Shown here piece by piece: positions 46,664-55,075 of a stretch of 64,000 nt of DNA. The first letter of the stretch is position 1; each line of letters begins with the position of its first letter. The position numbers were made by a program, and so were the translations under genes. The stretch covers positions 62,001 through 126,000 of the forward strand of contig JBLHNB010000004.1 in NCBI GenBank assembly GCA_047621305.1, in the 5' to 3' direction. Below the pieces are notes generated by a model that searched no databases, had not been told where the DNA came from, and worked only from the letters and a program-made list of their open reading frames with translations. The DNA comes from Colwellia_A sp047621305 (lineage in GTDB: Bacteria; Pseudomonadota; Gammaproteobacteria; Enterobacterales; Alteromonadaceae).

Positions 46664-46700
46664 TATCTTGTTAAAAATAATAATTACGCTAGGCGTAACG
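46664..46700 (-). terminator. Intrinsic terminator of mshH
   Basis: TTACGC and GCGTAA (46684-46689 and 46693-46698) form a 6-bp stem immediately after the mshH stop. On the minus strand TTATTATTTTTAA follows. The stem is short, but the U-rich tail is good. Confidence 0.6.
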
Positions 46701-48356
46701 TTAAATATGTTGAGCAATAGCTTCTGAAAAATAATGCCCTTGCCCACCTGTAACGCCTAAGCGTAATAGCGTTTTCCACTCTTGTGGACTTTCAATTCCT
46801 AAGGCATATATTTCCACATGATAAAAGATACAGAGTGCATTTAAACTCTGAATAAACACCTGATTTTCTAACTTTTCATCAATATTGAGCACAATACTTC
46901 GATGAAGTTTAATATAAGAAATAGGACACGTTTTTAAGTAATTGGCATTAACGACATATTGCCCTACTTTGTCCGCCAATAATTTGATGCCTTTAGCGGT
47001 TATTTTTTCAAAGATAGGTAATAACTCAACTAAGTTGCTTACAAGATGATATTCACTAACCTCTATGATTAATAATTCAGCAAGTTCAGGTTTAATAGCA
47101 ATTTTATCAAGAAAATCATTAATAAATTGCTCTGATAACAAGGACTCGATAGATAAATTAATACTGTAGTAATTTTTTTCAGTACGAGTAAGCATAACTT
47201 GCAGTAGTTTTTCACACGCAAGTAAATCTAACGCTTGTATCAATGCACACTTGCGCGCCATTGGGATAAAAATACGCGCACTAATTAATGAACCGTCATC
47301 ATCTGTTAATTTTGATAGTGTTTCATAATGCAAAACATCCTTACTGTTACTCGCCATGACTGGCTGCAAAAATGTCATCAGCTTTCTTTGTTTAATAACC
47401 TTAGCTAAAAATGTTCGCCAACTTAATGAGCCTCGTACCCTTTCACGTGCTATCTCACCCTGATCATACATAAACCATTGTGAAGGCCCCTGTAATTGAG
47501 CGCTTCTTAATGCCATATCGGCTTCGGCCATTATTTGATAGGGCTTATGCTTTTCAGAAAAATAACTGATGCCAATATGAATAAGCACCTCATTATTCAG
47601 AACTTTAGGTAAGGAAACAGCCATTAGATTACTCAATAACCTATTCGCTAACTTTTCAGTATCAGAAAGATATATGCCCGGTAATAAGAGTGCTAATTCA
47701 AATTCACTTTGACGAGCAATGAAATATTGGCTTTTACTTTTCAATCGATATTGTATTGCCGTGATTAGTCGCTCAACATAGCTACTTGATTGTGAGTGCT
47801 CGTTGGTATTTTCTATATTGCCATCCATAAATTGGATAATAAATACAGCACCTTGTACGGAGTCATGTTTGAGTAGCGCCTCTAGACGATTACTAAAAAA
47901 CTGGCGATTACCTATGCCAGTATCACTGTCTAATAAGATATTTTCGCGAATTTTCTGCGTATATTGATTGTCGCTATTGTGAGTTTGTTGCAACTGTTCA
48001 AGTAAAATTAAAATAGCTTGAGAGATATTATCCTTATTGTTTTGGAGTGCTGTCGCTAATACAAACGCCTCACTTTGACTTGTAGATAAGCTCGCCCATT
48101 GCTCAAGTTGTTGAAAAGGTTTTAAATATTGAGAAAGTTTTTTAAAGAAAAGCTGCCGAATACTTAAAGCAGTAATGATGTAGCAGATGACGAACAACCA
48201 AAATAGTGACGAGCTAAAGACCAATAGCCTAGTATCTGAATGATCGGCTAAGATATCATTTACAATAAAATAAATGAAAACTATAGACAAAAAAAACAAT
48301 GCAATGGTAAACAAATCAAAATTTTTTTTTACCGAACTTTTAACCACTGAAGTCAT
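46701..48356 (-). CDS. mshH: MshH, CsrD-like degenerate GGDEF-EAL membrane protein
   Basis: 551 residues from ATG 48356 (GGA about 10 nt upstream; longer in-frame starts exist at 48386). Two membrane helices (about 15-35 and 45-65), a HAMP-like coiled part, a degenerate GGDEF domain (ARQSEFELALLLPG in place of GGDEF) and a degenerate EAL domain (HYETLSKL in place of EAL). Catalytic residues are therefore lost. In E. coli CsrD directs RNase E decay of the CsrB/CsrC small RNAs; MshH of Vibrio MSHA loci is the homologue. It is transcribed on its own, ahead of mshI. Confidence 0.9.
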   Translation of the reverse strand: MTSVVKSSVKKNFDLFTIALFFLSIVFIYFIVNDILADHSDTRLLVFSSSLFWLFVICYIITALSIRQLFFKKLSQYLKPFQQLEQWASLSTSQSEAFVLATALQNNKDNISQAILILLEQLQQTHNSDNQYTQKIRENILLDSDTGIGNRQFFSNRLEALLKHDSVQGAVFIIQFMDGNIENTNEHSQSSSYVERLITAIQYRLKSKSQYFIARQSEFELALLLPGIYLSDTEKLANRLLSNLMAVSLPKVLNNEVLIHIGISYFSEKHKPYQIMAEADMALRSAQLQGPSQWFMYDQGEIARERVRGSLSWRTFLAKVIKQRKLMTFLQPVMASNSKDVLHYETLSKLTDDDGSLISARIFIPMARKCALIQALDLLACEKLLQVMLTRTEKNYYSINLSIESLLSEQFINDFLDKIAIKPELAELLIIEVSEYHLVSNLVELLPIFEKITAKGIKLLADKVGQYVVNANYLKTCPISYIKLHRSIVLNIDEKLENQVFIQSLNALCIFYHVEIYALGIESPQEWKTLLRLGVTGGQGHYFSEAIAQHI

Positions 48357-48520
48357 AAATATTAATTCCATCAATATCACTGTCATTAATAATGTTTAAT
48401 GTCGATGATATTACGCACCTTATAATAATGCTTTTTGATAACAATAACAGCCTAAGCATTGGGATTCTATTTTTATCTACTCAGTATTTATTAAATATGG
48501 AGTAACGCGCCGAGACCAAG

Positions 48521-48600
48521 TTAGGTCGACACGAATGCAACGAGGCTCGACAAAAGGTGAAATTTAAAGATTTCATCGGGGTAAACCACGAGCCACACTT
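48521..48600 (+). repeat. REP-like intergenic repeat, copy D
   Basis: TTAGGTCGACACGAATGCAA then CGAGGCTCGACAAAAGG, an internal hairpin TGAAAT/ATTTCA, and the other arm GGTAAACCACGAGCCACAC, which matches the GTGGTTTACC arm of copy C in reverse. It lies just beyond the rplI terminator. Confidence 0.7.
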
Positions 48601-48611
48601 TTTCTGGACAT

Positions 48612-48655
48612 AAAAAAACACCGTGTTTTCAAAAGAAAATACGGTGTTTTTATTT
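48612..48655 (-). terminator. Intrinsic terminator of the rpsF-rpsR-rplI operon
   Basis: A long stem (AAAAACACCGTGTTTTC with GAAAATACGGTGTTTTT, one G-T pair) around an AAAA loop. It has A-rich and T-rich flanks on both strands, so it may act both ways. It starts about 40 nt past the rplI stop. Confidence 0.9.
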
Positions 48656-48692
48656 TTAATATCCTTAACGGATATTAATAAGCAAATTTAGC

Positions 48693-49145
48693 TTATGCTT
48701 CAGCGATAACAATAACTTTGATACTAGTATCAACATCGTTATGTAAGTGAATAGCAATATCAAATTCACCGGTCTCACGAATAGTACCTAAAGGCATACG
48801 CACTTGAGCTTTAGCTATTTCAACGCCAGCTTCAGTGATTGCATCAGCAATATCTTTAGTACCGATAGAGCCAAATAACTTACCTTCTTCACCCGCAGAT
48901 GATGCGATAGTTATTTCAGCTAATGCAACAATTTTAGTTGCTTTAACTTCAGCTGCTTTTAACGTTTCAGCTAACTTAGCTTCAATTTCAGCACGTTTAG
49001 CTTCAAAATGCTTAACGTTAGATTCAGATGCAAATACCGCTTTACCTTGTGGTAATAAGTAGTTACGAGCATAGCCAGATTTAACAGAAACCTTGTCACC
49101 AAGGCCGCCTAATTTGGCGATTTTATCAAGAAGTATTACTTCCAT
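48693..49145 (-). CDS. rplI: 50S ribosomal protein L9
   Basis: 150 residues from ATG 49145 (AAAGGGG 8 nt upstream), close to the 149 of E. coli; an in-frame TTG six bases earlier is not needed. The N-terminal domain has the signature GDKVSVKSGYARNYLLPQGKA, then the long connecting helix and the C-terminal domain. L9 binds 23S rRNA near the L1 stalk and helps hold the reading frame. It follows rpsR by 20 bp. Confidence 0.97.
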   Translation of the reverse strand: MEVILLDKIAKLGGLGDKVSVKSGYARNYLLPQGKAVFASESNVKHFEAKRAEIEAKLAETLKAAEVKATKIVALAEITIASSAGEEGKLFGSIGTKDIADAITEAGVEIAKAQVRMPLGTIRETGEFDIAIHLHNDVDTSIKVIVIAEA

Positions 49146-49165
49146 TTTCAAAACCCCTTTTTAGG

Positions 49166-49393
49166 TTACTTATGTAAATCAGTATATGGTAACAATGCTA
49201 AATAACGAGCACGCTTGATCGCACGACCAAGTTGACGTTGATATTTAGCTGCAGTACCAGTAATACGGCTAGGAACAATTTTACCACTTTCAGTGATATA
49301 GTTTTTCAGTGTAACAATATCTTTGTAATCGATAGAGGTAGCACCTTCCGCTGTGAAGCGGCAGAACTTACGACGTCTAAAAAAACGAGACAT
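49166..49393 (-). CDS. rpsR: 30S ribosomal protein S18
   Basis: 75 residues, exactly the E. coli length, with FFRRRKFCRFTAEG, DYKDIVTLKNYITESGKIVP and GTAAKYQRQLGRAIKRARYL. It binds 16S rRNA together with S6. It is preceded by a 169-bp gap where many enterobacteria and vibrios carry priB; no priB-like frame is present here. Confidence 0.98.
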   Translation of the reverse strand: MSRFFRRRKFCRFTAEGATSIDYKDIVTLKNYITESGKIVPSRITGTAAKYQRQLGRAIKRARYLALLPYTDLHK

Positions 49394-49562
49394 GGATTTC
49401 TCCTATATGGTATTACTCGATAATTCTGAATAGATCAGATTTATACAAATAACACCTTAATTAATCATTTCGAACGGTTAAAAATATTTATTTAACAGTC
49501 GAATCACGAGTTATATGCTTTGATATTTAGCATTAAGCGTTGCTTGATGCCAATTATCGATA

Positions 49563-50033
49563 CTATTCGCTTGCAGCTTCTTCTGAAGATTCTTCAGTAG
49601 CAGCTGGAGCTTCAGTAGCAGCCGGTGCTTCAGTAGCAGTCGGTGCTTCAGTAACAGCCGGAGCTGCAGCAACATCTTTAGTAACTTCGCGGCGGTCATC
49701 GCGACGGTCTTCTTTAGCAGCAGCAGCCATTGCTGAAGCTTCAGTTACCGCGCCTTTAGTGCGCATGATCATGTTACGAATAACAACATCGTTATAACGG
49801 AAAGAAGTTTCTAATTCATCAATAACTGATTGCGGCGCTTCAATGTTTAATAAAACATAGTGTGCTTTATGCAGTTTTTTGATTGGATATGCTAGTTGAC
49901 GTCGTCCCCAGTCTTCAAGACGGTGGATTTTGCCTTCAGCAGCATTGATCAAGTCAGTATAACGCTGAATCATGCCAGCTACTTGTTCACTCTGATCAGG
50001 GTGAACCATAAAAACGATTTCGTAATGACGCAT
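49563..50033 (-). CDS. rpsF: 30S ribosomal protein S6 with extended acidic tail
   Basis: 156 residues, longer than the 131-135 of E. coli. Residues 1-100 are a standard S6 fold (MRHYEIVFMVHPDQSEQVAG, GRRQLAYPIKKLHKAHYVL). After a charged KEDRRDDRREVTKD stretch, the last 40 residues are Ala/Glu/Thr/Pro-rich with a repeating TEAPxA hexamer and end ESSEEAASE. The DNA behind it is an 18-bp tandem repeat. S6 of E. coli receives C-terminal glutamates from RimK; here acidic residues are partly gene-encoded. It is the first gene of the operon, with GGGAG before the ATG. Confidence 0.96.
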   Translation of the reverse strand: MRHYEIVFMVHPDQSEQVAGMIQRYTDLINAAEGKIHRLEDWGRRQLAYPIKKLHKAHYVLLNIEAPQSVIDELETSFRYNDVVIRNMIMRTKGAVTEASAMAAAAKEDRRDDRREVTKDVAAAPAVTEAPTATEAPAATEAPAATEESSEEAASE

Positions 50034-50124
50034 TACGAGCTCCCTACGGTTGTAGCCTCTTTGCTGGCTCAGTCAAACACCAGTATTGAGGCAAGGAACA
50101 AAAATATTAGGACTGAATTAAGGT
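50034..50124 (-). promoter_or_regulatory. Candidate S6:S18-responsive leader of rpsF
   Basis: The 5' leader of about 90 nt can form a stem GCCTC/GAGGC with an inner CTGG/CCAG, followed by CTAC-AACC-GTAG whose loop region holds the CCG trinucleotide, just before the ribosome site. rpsF leaders in many bacteria contain an S6:S18-binding hairpin with a conserved CCG. I matched it by eye only. Confidence 0.4.
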
Positions 50125-50129
50125 CGCGT

Positions 50130-50158
50130 ACTATAGGGGATTTATAGGGTTAATGCAA
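50130..50158 (-). promoter_or_regulatory. Sigma-70 promoter of rpsF operon
   Basis: Minus-strand TTGCAT (50153-50158), exactly 17 bp, then TATAGT (50130-50135). The next bases are ACGCGACC, a GC-rich discriminator typical of growth-rate and ppGpp-controlled ribosomal promoters. Confidence 0.7.
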
Positions 50159-50283
50159 GATAAATCATCTGCTAAAAAAGATTAATATCAATCGAGCTAA
50201 TGACTTGTTCTCTTTGGCATAACCATCATTTCATCCACACCTTGTGGACTCATTTTATGATAGAAAAACTCACTTAGTAGCAC

Positions 50284-51042
50284 TTAAACTGGAATACGCT
50301 GCCTAACAATTTCAAACAAGCAAATACCCGTTGCAACAGATACGTTTAAACTAGAAACACTGCCTGCCATAGGTAATTTTACTAAATCATCACAGGTTTC
50401 ACGTGTTAAGCGACGCATGCCTTTACCTTCGGCTCCCATAACTAAGGCCATTGGACCAGATAATTTAACATCATAAAGACACGTATCGGTTTCACCTGCT
50501 GTGCCAACAATCCAGACACCACTTTCTTGTAAGTGTTTCATGGTACGCACTAAATTGGTTACTTGCACGAGAGGTACGGTTTCAGCAGCACCTACTGCCA
50601 CTTTGCGTACCGTTGCGGTTAAACGCGCAGCATTATCTTTTGGTACGATAATAGCCTGTACACCAGCAGCATCAGCATTACGCAAACAAGCACCTAAATT
50701 GTGAGGGTCGGTAATACCGTCTAAAATTAATAAAAAGGGTGATTGACCTTCCTGCTTAGCTTGTATCAGTATATCGTCAAGATCATTTTCGGTATATGTT
50801 TTGCCTGGCGTAATACGACCAACAACACCTTGATGCTGTTCTCCTTCACTTTTTTCATCAAGGACCTTACGATTAACTTGTTGTGTAGAGATACCATATT
50901 TTTGCGATAAGTTAATAATCGACTTCATTCTTTCGTCGTCACGACCCTTTAATAAAAAAAGCTCAATAAAGCGTTCTGGTGCTCGTTTCATCAACTCATT
51001 TACTGCATGAATACCAAAGACTAATTCGTCATGTTTTGCCAT
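50284..51042 (-). CDS. rlmB: 23S rRNA (guanosine-2'-O-)-methyltransferase RlmB
   Basis: 252 residues. An N-terminal L30e-like RNA-binding domain (VFGIHAVNELMKRAPERFIE) and a C-terminal SPOUT domain with LILDGITDPHNLGACLRNAD, ALVMGAEGKGMRRLTRETCD and LNVSVATGICLFE, the knotted SAM-binding site. It methylates G2251 of 23S rRNA in E. coli numbering. It lies 134 bp downstream of rnr, as in E. coli, with AAAGAGAA before the ATG. Confidence 0.97.
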   Translation of the reverse strand: MAKHDELVFGIHAVNELMKRAPERFIELFLLKGRDDERMKSIINLSQKYGISTQQVNRKVLDEKSEGEQHQGVVGRITPGKTYTENDLDDILIQAKQEGQSPFLLILDGITDPHNLGACLRNADAAGVQAIIVPKDNAARLTATVRKVAVGAAETVPLVQVTNLVRTMKHLQESGVWIVGTAGETDTCLYDVKLSGPMALVMGAEGKGMRRLTRETCDDLVKLPMAGSVSSLNVSVATGICLFEIVRQRIPV

Positions 51043-51176
51043 TATGTTCTCTTTAAACCATTCTATTACTGACTATTACGTGGTCAGACTATTGATGTTG
51101 ACCTTCACTACTATCACGTGGTTTCATCCCCAAACTGCTTGGAGATATCTTTCTAAGTGAATTTGGGTATATTTTT

Positions 51177-53621
51177 TTATTCCGCTGCTTTTCGAGCATT
51201 TTTACCCGGTCGTTTTTTTCTCGCAGTGCGTTTTTTTACTTTTGACTTTTCACTTTTCTTGGCTTTTACTTTACTTGGGTTTGCGCTGCTTTTTTTACCT
51301 TGAACGCGTTCTTTTTCGAGCGTTTGCTTCGTGTTTTTTCGAGCCGACTTAGTGCGGTCTTTACCTTTTAAAGGTGCCGCACGTGTTAACCCCGCATTGT
51401 CACTCGATAAAACCAAATCTATTTTTTTCTCATCTAAATTGACTGCGGCGACTTTAACTTCAATCACATCACCCACATGAAATTTTGCGCCAGTATTTTC
51501 ACCGGTCAAACTCATTCTTACATCATCATAGTGGTAAAAATCACGACCTAGTGACGTAATATGAACGAGCCCTTCGATATGTAAGTCGGCTAAGCGAACA
51601 AACAATCCAAAGTTTGTTACCGTCGATATAACACCCGAGAATACATCGCCAACATGGTCCTGCATAAACTCACATTTAAGCCAATCGGATACATCCCTCG
51701 TTGCATCATCAGCCCTGCGTTCTGTCGTTGAACAATGTTCACCAAGCTCAGTTACCGCCTCAAGTGAATATTCAAAATAACCATCATTCGCTGAATTTTG
51801 CTGCTTTTGTGCAACCGCTTGTTCATGTAAAATCGCCTTGATAACACGATGAACAATAAGGTCTGGGTAGCGACGAATCGGGGAAGTAAAGTGACTATAA
51901 TAGGGTAATGCGAGACCAAAATGTCCCATATTATCGCTTTGATAAACAGCTTGTCTCATTGAACGTAATAACATCGTTTGAATAAGCTCTTTATCAGGAC
52001 GGTCAGCAACTTGTGTCAAAATAAAGCCGTAATCTGCAGGTTCCGGCTGTTCCCGCACCGGTAATTCAATACCGAGTTCACTTAAATAAGAGACAAAGTT
52101 TTTATATTTATCTTCACTGGGCTTATCATGTACACGAAACAGCCCTGGTTTTTTATGTTTTTCGATAAACTTAGCCGTCGCCACATTGGCTGAAATCATA
52201 CATTCTTCGATAATTTTATGGGCATCGTTACGAACAAGCGGTTCAATTGTTTCTATTTTTTTATCACTGTTAAATATAAAACGTGACTCTTCTGTTTCAA
52301 AAGCAATAGCACCACGGTTTGTTCTTGCGGTCATCAAGGCTAAATACATTTGATAAAGGTTTTCAAGATCAGCAACTAGCGGTTGATATTGTTCACGTAA
52401 AGCATCTTTTTCAACCGAGTCTTCTGCCGATAATATTTTAGCTACTTTGGTATAAGTAAACCGCGCGTGAGAACGCATTACCGCAGAATAAAATTTACTG
52501 CCTGATAGTTTTCCTGCAGTGCTAATGGTCATTTCACAAACCATACATAAACGGTCAACATCAGGATTAAGTGAACATAAGCCATTTGATAACTTTTCAG
52601 GTAACATTGGGATAACTTGGCTGGGGAAATACACCGAATTGCCACGTTCAATTGCTTCCGTATCTAATGCGGTATCTGTGCGAACATAATAACTAACATC
52701 TGCAATTGCTACCCATAAACGCCAGCCGCCACCCTTTTTAGGTTCACAGTAAACGGCATCATCAAAATCGCGAGCATCTTCACCATCAATAGTAACTAGA
52801 GGTAATTTACGTAAATCAACTCTGTCGGTTACCGAGTTTTCTTCAACTTCGTCAGCTATGGAGCTAATTTCTGCTAATAGCTCATCTGAAAATGTATGTG
52901 GTAAGTCATGCGCTCGTAACGCTATTTCAATTTCCATACCTGGCGCTAAATGATCACCCAAGACTTCAATCACTCGACCCACGGCATTTGTTCGTTTAGT
53001 AGGACGATGTTGAATTTCAACGACAACCATTTGGCCATGGCGTGCGCCTTTCATTTCATCGGGTTTTATTAAAATTTCTTGTTTGATTTTAGTATCATCT
53101 GACACCACACTAGCGATGTGATGGTCAACATAAAGTCGACCCACAACAGGCGCTTTGCGCGGTTCAATGACATCTAATATTTTAACTTCTTTTCGACCTT
53201 TTCTGTCGGTACGATCAACAAGAATAGCTGCAACTATGTCACCATGAAAAACGCGTTTCATCTCAAAGCTTGAAATATAAAGGTCTTTACCCGGTTTTTC
53301 GCCTGGTGCACAGTCGGGGACTAAAAATCCAAAACCATCACGATGGCCAATCACACGCCCAGTTAACGTGCTATTTTTAGGGGGTATTGCATACTGCTTA
53401 AATTTATTAAACACGAGTTGACCAGTGTTCTCCATAGCACGAAGTCGACGTTTTAAACCGATCAATGCATTTTCATCAGTGTACTTAAGCAGTTTACTCA
53501 GGGTATTAAAACTCGGAGGCGGCGATTCTTTTTCGATGATTGAGAGCAATAGCTCACGACTAGCAATGGGTTTTTCGTACTTGGCAGCTTCACGCTTTGA
53601 ATGAGGGTCTTTAAGTGTCAC
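51177..53621 (-). CDS. rnr: Ribonuclease R
   Basis: 814 residues. Order: an N-terminal helix-turn-helix (LSIIEKESPPPSFNTLSKLL), two cold-shock domains (TGRVIGHRDGFGFLVPDC), the RNB catalytic domain with VTIDGEDARDFDDAVYCE (metal-binding aspartates), an S1 domain (FSGVISTVTNFGLFVRLADL) and a Lys/Arg-rich tail of about 70 residues. It degrades structured RNA and acts in cold adaptation and tmRNA-linked decay. The start is GTG at 53621: the frame there gives DPHSKREAAKYEKPIASRE, which lines up with the known RNase R N-terminus. No strong ribosome site is visible. Confidence 0.96.
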   Translation of the reverse strand: MTLKDPHSKREAAKYEKPIASRELLLSIIEKESPPPSFNTLSKLLKYTDENALIGLKRRLRAMENTGQLVFNKFKQYAIPPKNSTLTGRVIGHRDGFGFLVPDCAPGEKPGKDLYISSFEMKRVFHGDIVAAILVDRTDRKGRKEVKILDVIEPRKAPVVGRLYVDHHIASVVSDDTKIKQEILIKPDEMKGARHGQMVVVEIQHRPTKRTNAVGRVIEVLGDHLAPGMEIEIALRAHDLPHTFSDELLAEISSIADEVEENSVTDRVDLRKLPLVTIDGEDARDFDDAVYCEPKKGGGWRLWVAIADVSYYVRTDTALDTEAIERGNSVYFPSQVIPMLPEKLSNGLCSLNPDVDRLCMVCEMTISTAGKLSGSKFYSAVMRSHARFTYTKVAKILSAEDSVEKDALREQYQPLVADLENLYQMYLALMTARTNRGAIAFETEESRFIFNSDKKIETIEPLVRNDAHKIIEECMISANVATAKFIEKHKKPGLFRVHDKPSEDKYKNFVSYLSELGIELPVREQPEPADYGFILTQVADRPDKELIQTMLLRSMRQAVYQSDNMGHFGLALPYYSHFTSPIRRYPDLIVHRVIKAILHEQAVAQKQQNSANDGYFEYSLEAVTELGEHCSTTERRADDATRDVSDWLKCEFMQDHVGDVFSGVISTVTNFGLFVRLADLHIEGLVHITSLGRDFYHYDDVRMSLTGENTGAKFHVGDVIEVKVAAVNLDEKKIDLVLSSDNAGLTRAAPLKGKDRTKSARKNTKQTLEKERVQGKKSSANPSKVKAKKSEKSKVKKRTARKKRPGKNARKAAE

Positions 53622-54035
53622 AAGTCACATCTGTGTAGATTTTTTTATATTATATACCCGTTGTAGTTCAAAGTGTGATATTTCAATTATAATTAAAAAT
53701 ACGACCAAGATCATGGTCTAAAGCAAGGTGATTAACAGTAATGATTTTCTAGCTGAGTCACTATGGAGACGAGCAGAGTAATAAGTTATCTAAATCAGTC
53801 ACATATTAATAACAATTAAATTAAGTCATTCTGTAATAGTTTCATAATGATGAAGTGAGATTCGCCTTCAATATGAGTACTTCTGCTTAAAAGAGATAAT
53901 ACTATTTTTGAAATTGAGTTTTGAATTGATTTTTGGGATTGGTTTCTTAGATTTGTTTTCTATCAATAATGCATAAATAAGCGGGTACGTGTAACGCATC
54001 CCGCCTACTTATTTTCTATGTGCTAAGTGTTACGC
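53622..54035. other. Intergenic region between rnr and the cold-shock gene
   Basis: About 414 bp. Near rnr there is a possible -10 TATAAT (minus, 53649-53654) with a poor -35. Near the cold-shock gene lies its terminator (53974-54009). Between them the DNA is AT-rich with a loose 12-bp TTTTGAATTGA-like repetition (about 53905-53945). No supported open frame was found. Confidence 0.5.
53974..54009 (-). terminator. Terminator of the cold-shock gene
   Basis: GCGGG (53981-53985) pairs with CCCGC (54000-54004) around an imperfectly paired 14-nt interior. The minus strand continues TTATTTATG. It lies about 30 nt after the stop codon. Confidence 0.6.
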
Positions 54036-54242
54036 TTAAACAGCAACAACTTTATTTGCACATGGACCTTTTTGACCTTGGCCTACTTCAAATTCAACGG
54101 CTTGGCCATCATTTAAAGTAGCATATTCACCGCCAGATTGAATTTCTGAATGATGAACAAATAAATCTTTACTTCCGTCTTCTGGAGTAATAAATCCGAA
54201 ACCTTTATCCGCATTAAACCACTTAACTATACCTTTACTCAT
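54036..54242 (-). CDS. Cold-shock protein of the CspA family
   Basis: 68 residues, one cold-shock domain. RNP1 is KGFGFI and RNP2 is LFVHHSEI, both intact, with the start MSKGIVKWFNADKGFG and the end GPCANKVVAV. It binds single-stranded RNA and DNA and acts as an RNA chaperone. A paralogue number cannot be given. A 112-bp leader and a candidate promoter precede it. It lies near rnr, another cold-related RNA gene, but in a separate transcript. Confidence 0.95.
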   Translation of the reverse strand: MSKGIVKWFNADKGFGFITPEDGSKDLFVHHSEIQSGGEYATLNDGQAVEFEVGQGQKGPCANKVVAV

Positions 54243-54314
54243 AACGTTCTCTTTATCATCTTTGGTGAAAAAATATAAATCTGACTTGCTATCACCATTA
54301 CAAATCAGAAATTG

Positions 54315-54342
54315 AATTTAGTTGAGCCAACTTAAGTGGCAA
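54315..54342 (-). promoter_or_regulatory. Candidate promoter of the cold-shock gene
   Basis: Minus-strand TTGCCA, a 16-bp spacer, then TAAATT, leaving a leader of about 65 nt before the ATG. A CCAACTTAAGTGG near-palindrome overlaps it. Confidence 0.4.
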
Positions 54343-54354
54343 ATTTTTTATCTA

Positions 54355-54678
54355 TTAACGATGTTTACCGTTTTTATTTTTCATATTAGCCACCTTTCGC
54401 GCTATAGCAAGTAATTCAGGTGAAATATCATCGGCACCATCTTTTATTAATTTACTCACATCACCTGAGGAAAATAGTGAACCACGCTCAGATTTTACGC
54501 CTAATGATCTAACAAAATCTTTTGTTTTACCCGTACTAGCAGTATCTATATATTTTAAAATAACTTGTTCATTAAAGCTTTGAGGCTCTGTATTCAAGGT
54601 AATAACTTGTTCTGTAAGACTTTTTATTTCCGATTCTAATGTTTCAATTAATTCGGCAATACTTGAATATGGTTTCAT
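54355..54678 (-). CDS. Hypothetical protein, 107 residues
   Basis: I do not recognise this protein. The first 45 residues look like a coiled-coil helix (LIETLESEIKSLTEQVITL), the middle has TGKTKDFVRSLGVKSERGSLFSS, and the end is helical and basic (ISPELLAIARKVANMKNKNG). No signal peptide, membrane helix or cysteine is present, so it is probably a small cytosolic, perhaps nucleic-acid-associated protein. It lies upstream of the cold-shock gene on the same strand. The codon use and complementary charge pattern suggest a real gene. Confidence 0.6.
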   Translation of the reverse strand: MKPYSSIAELIETLESEIKSLTEQVITLNTEPQSFNEQVILKYIDTASTGKTKDFVRSLGVKSERGSLFSSGDVSKLIKDGADDISPELLAIARKVANMKNKNGKHR

Positions 54679-55075
54679 TACGTTATTTAGCTCTATGCGT
54701 TATCTGACAATGCCAAAAGGCATTTACTTTAATATTGTAAGCAAATCAGTATAACCACCCTGCTTAAAGCATCATTGTACATGAATATAACTAAGTGAAT
54801 AGCTTTGCCTCTCCAATATTTTATTAAACATTCAATATTTTATTAAAATAGGATTCACTCTATGCTATTTTAAGCAGATATAATTTGCTCTGATTAAAGT
54901 TTTTTTCATTATAAAACATCGATAGATTTATTCAACTTTTGGCGATTATTTAAAATGCTAGTTCCGATAATGAGTTATTACTTGAGTCAAAACAACAAAA
55001 AGCATTACCTAAGCAAAACATCACAGTTAACGTATTGATCAAAATAACTAGAACAATCAACTTAAGAGCTATACC
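54679..55075. other. AT-rich intergenic region with divergent promoters expected
   Basis: About 397 bp between the divergent hypothetical and methyltransferase genes. It holds a direct repeat, CAATATTTTATTAAA at 54814-54828 and again at 54833-54847 (period 19). No supported gene is seen. Promoters for both neighbours must lie here but none stands out. Confidence 0.5.
54814..54847. repeat. Short direct repeat, 15 bp, period 19
   Basis: CAATATTTTATTAAA occurs twice with a 4-bp gap. It is very AT-rich and may be a simple slippage product. Confidence 0.6.

Larger units (their letters stand above)
48387..48692. other. Intergenic region between rplI and mshH
   Basis: About 306 bp holding, from the rplI side, the rplI terminator (48612-48655) and REP-like copy D (48521-48600), then an AT-rich 130 bp that must contain the mshH promoter. 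I could not pick a convincing promoter there. Confidence 0.6.

Noticed and set aside
49540..49797. Repetitive Ala/Val/Gly-rich plus frame opposite the rpsF tail
   Set aside because: The repetition is only the complement of the TEAPxA repeat of S6.
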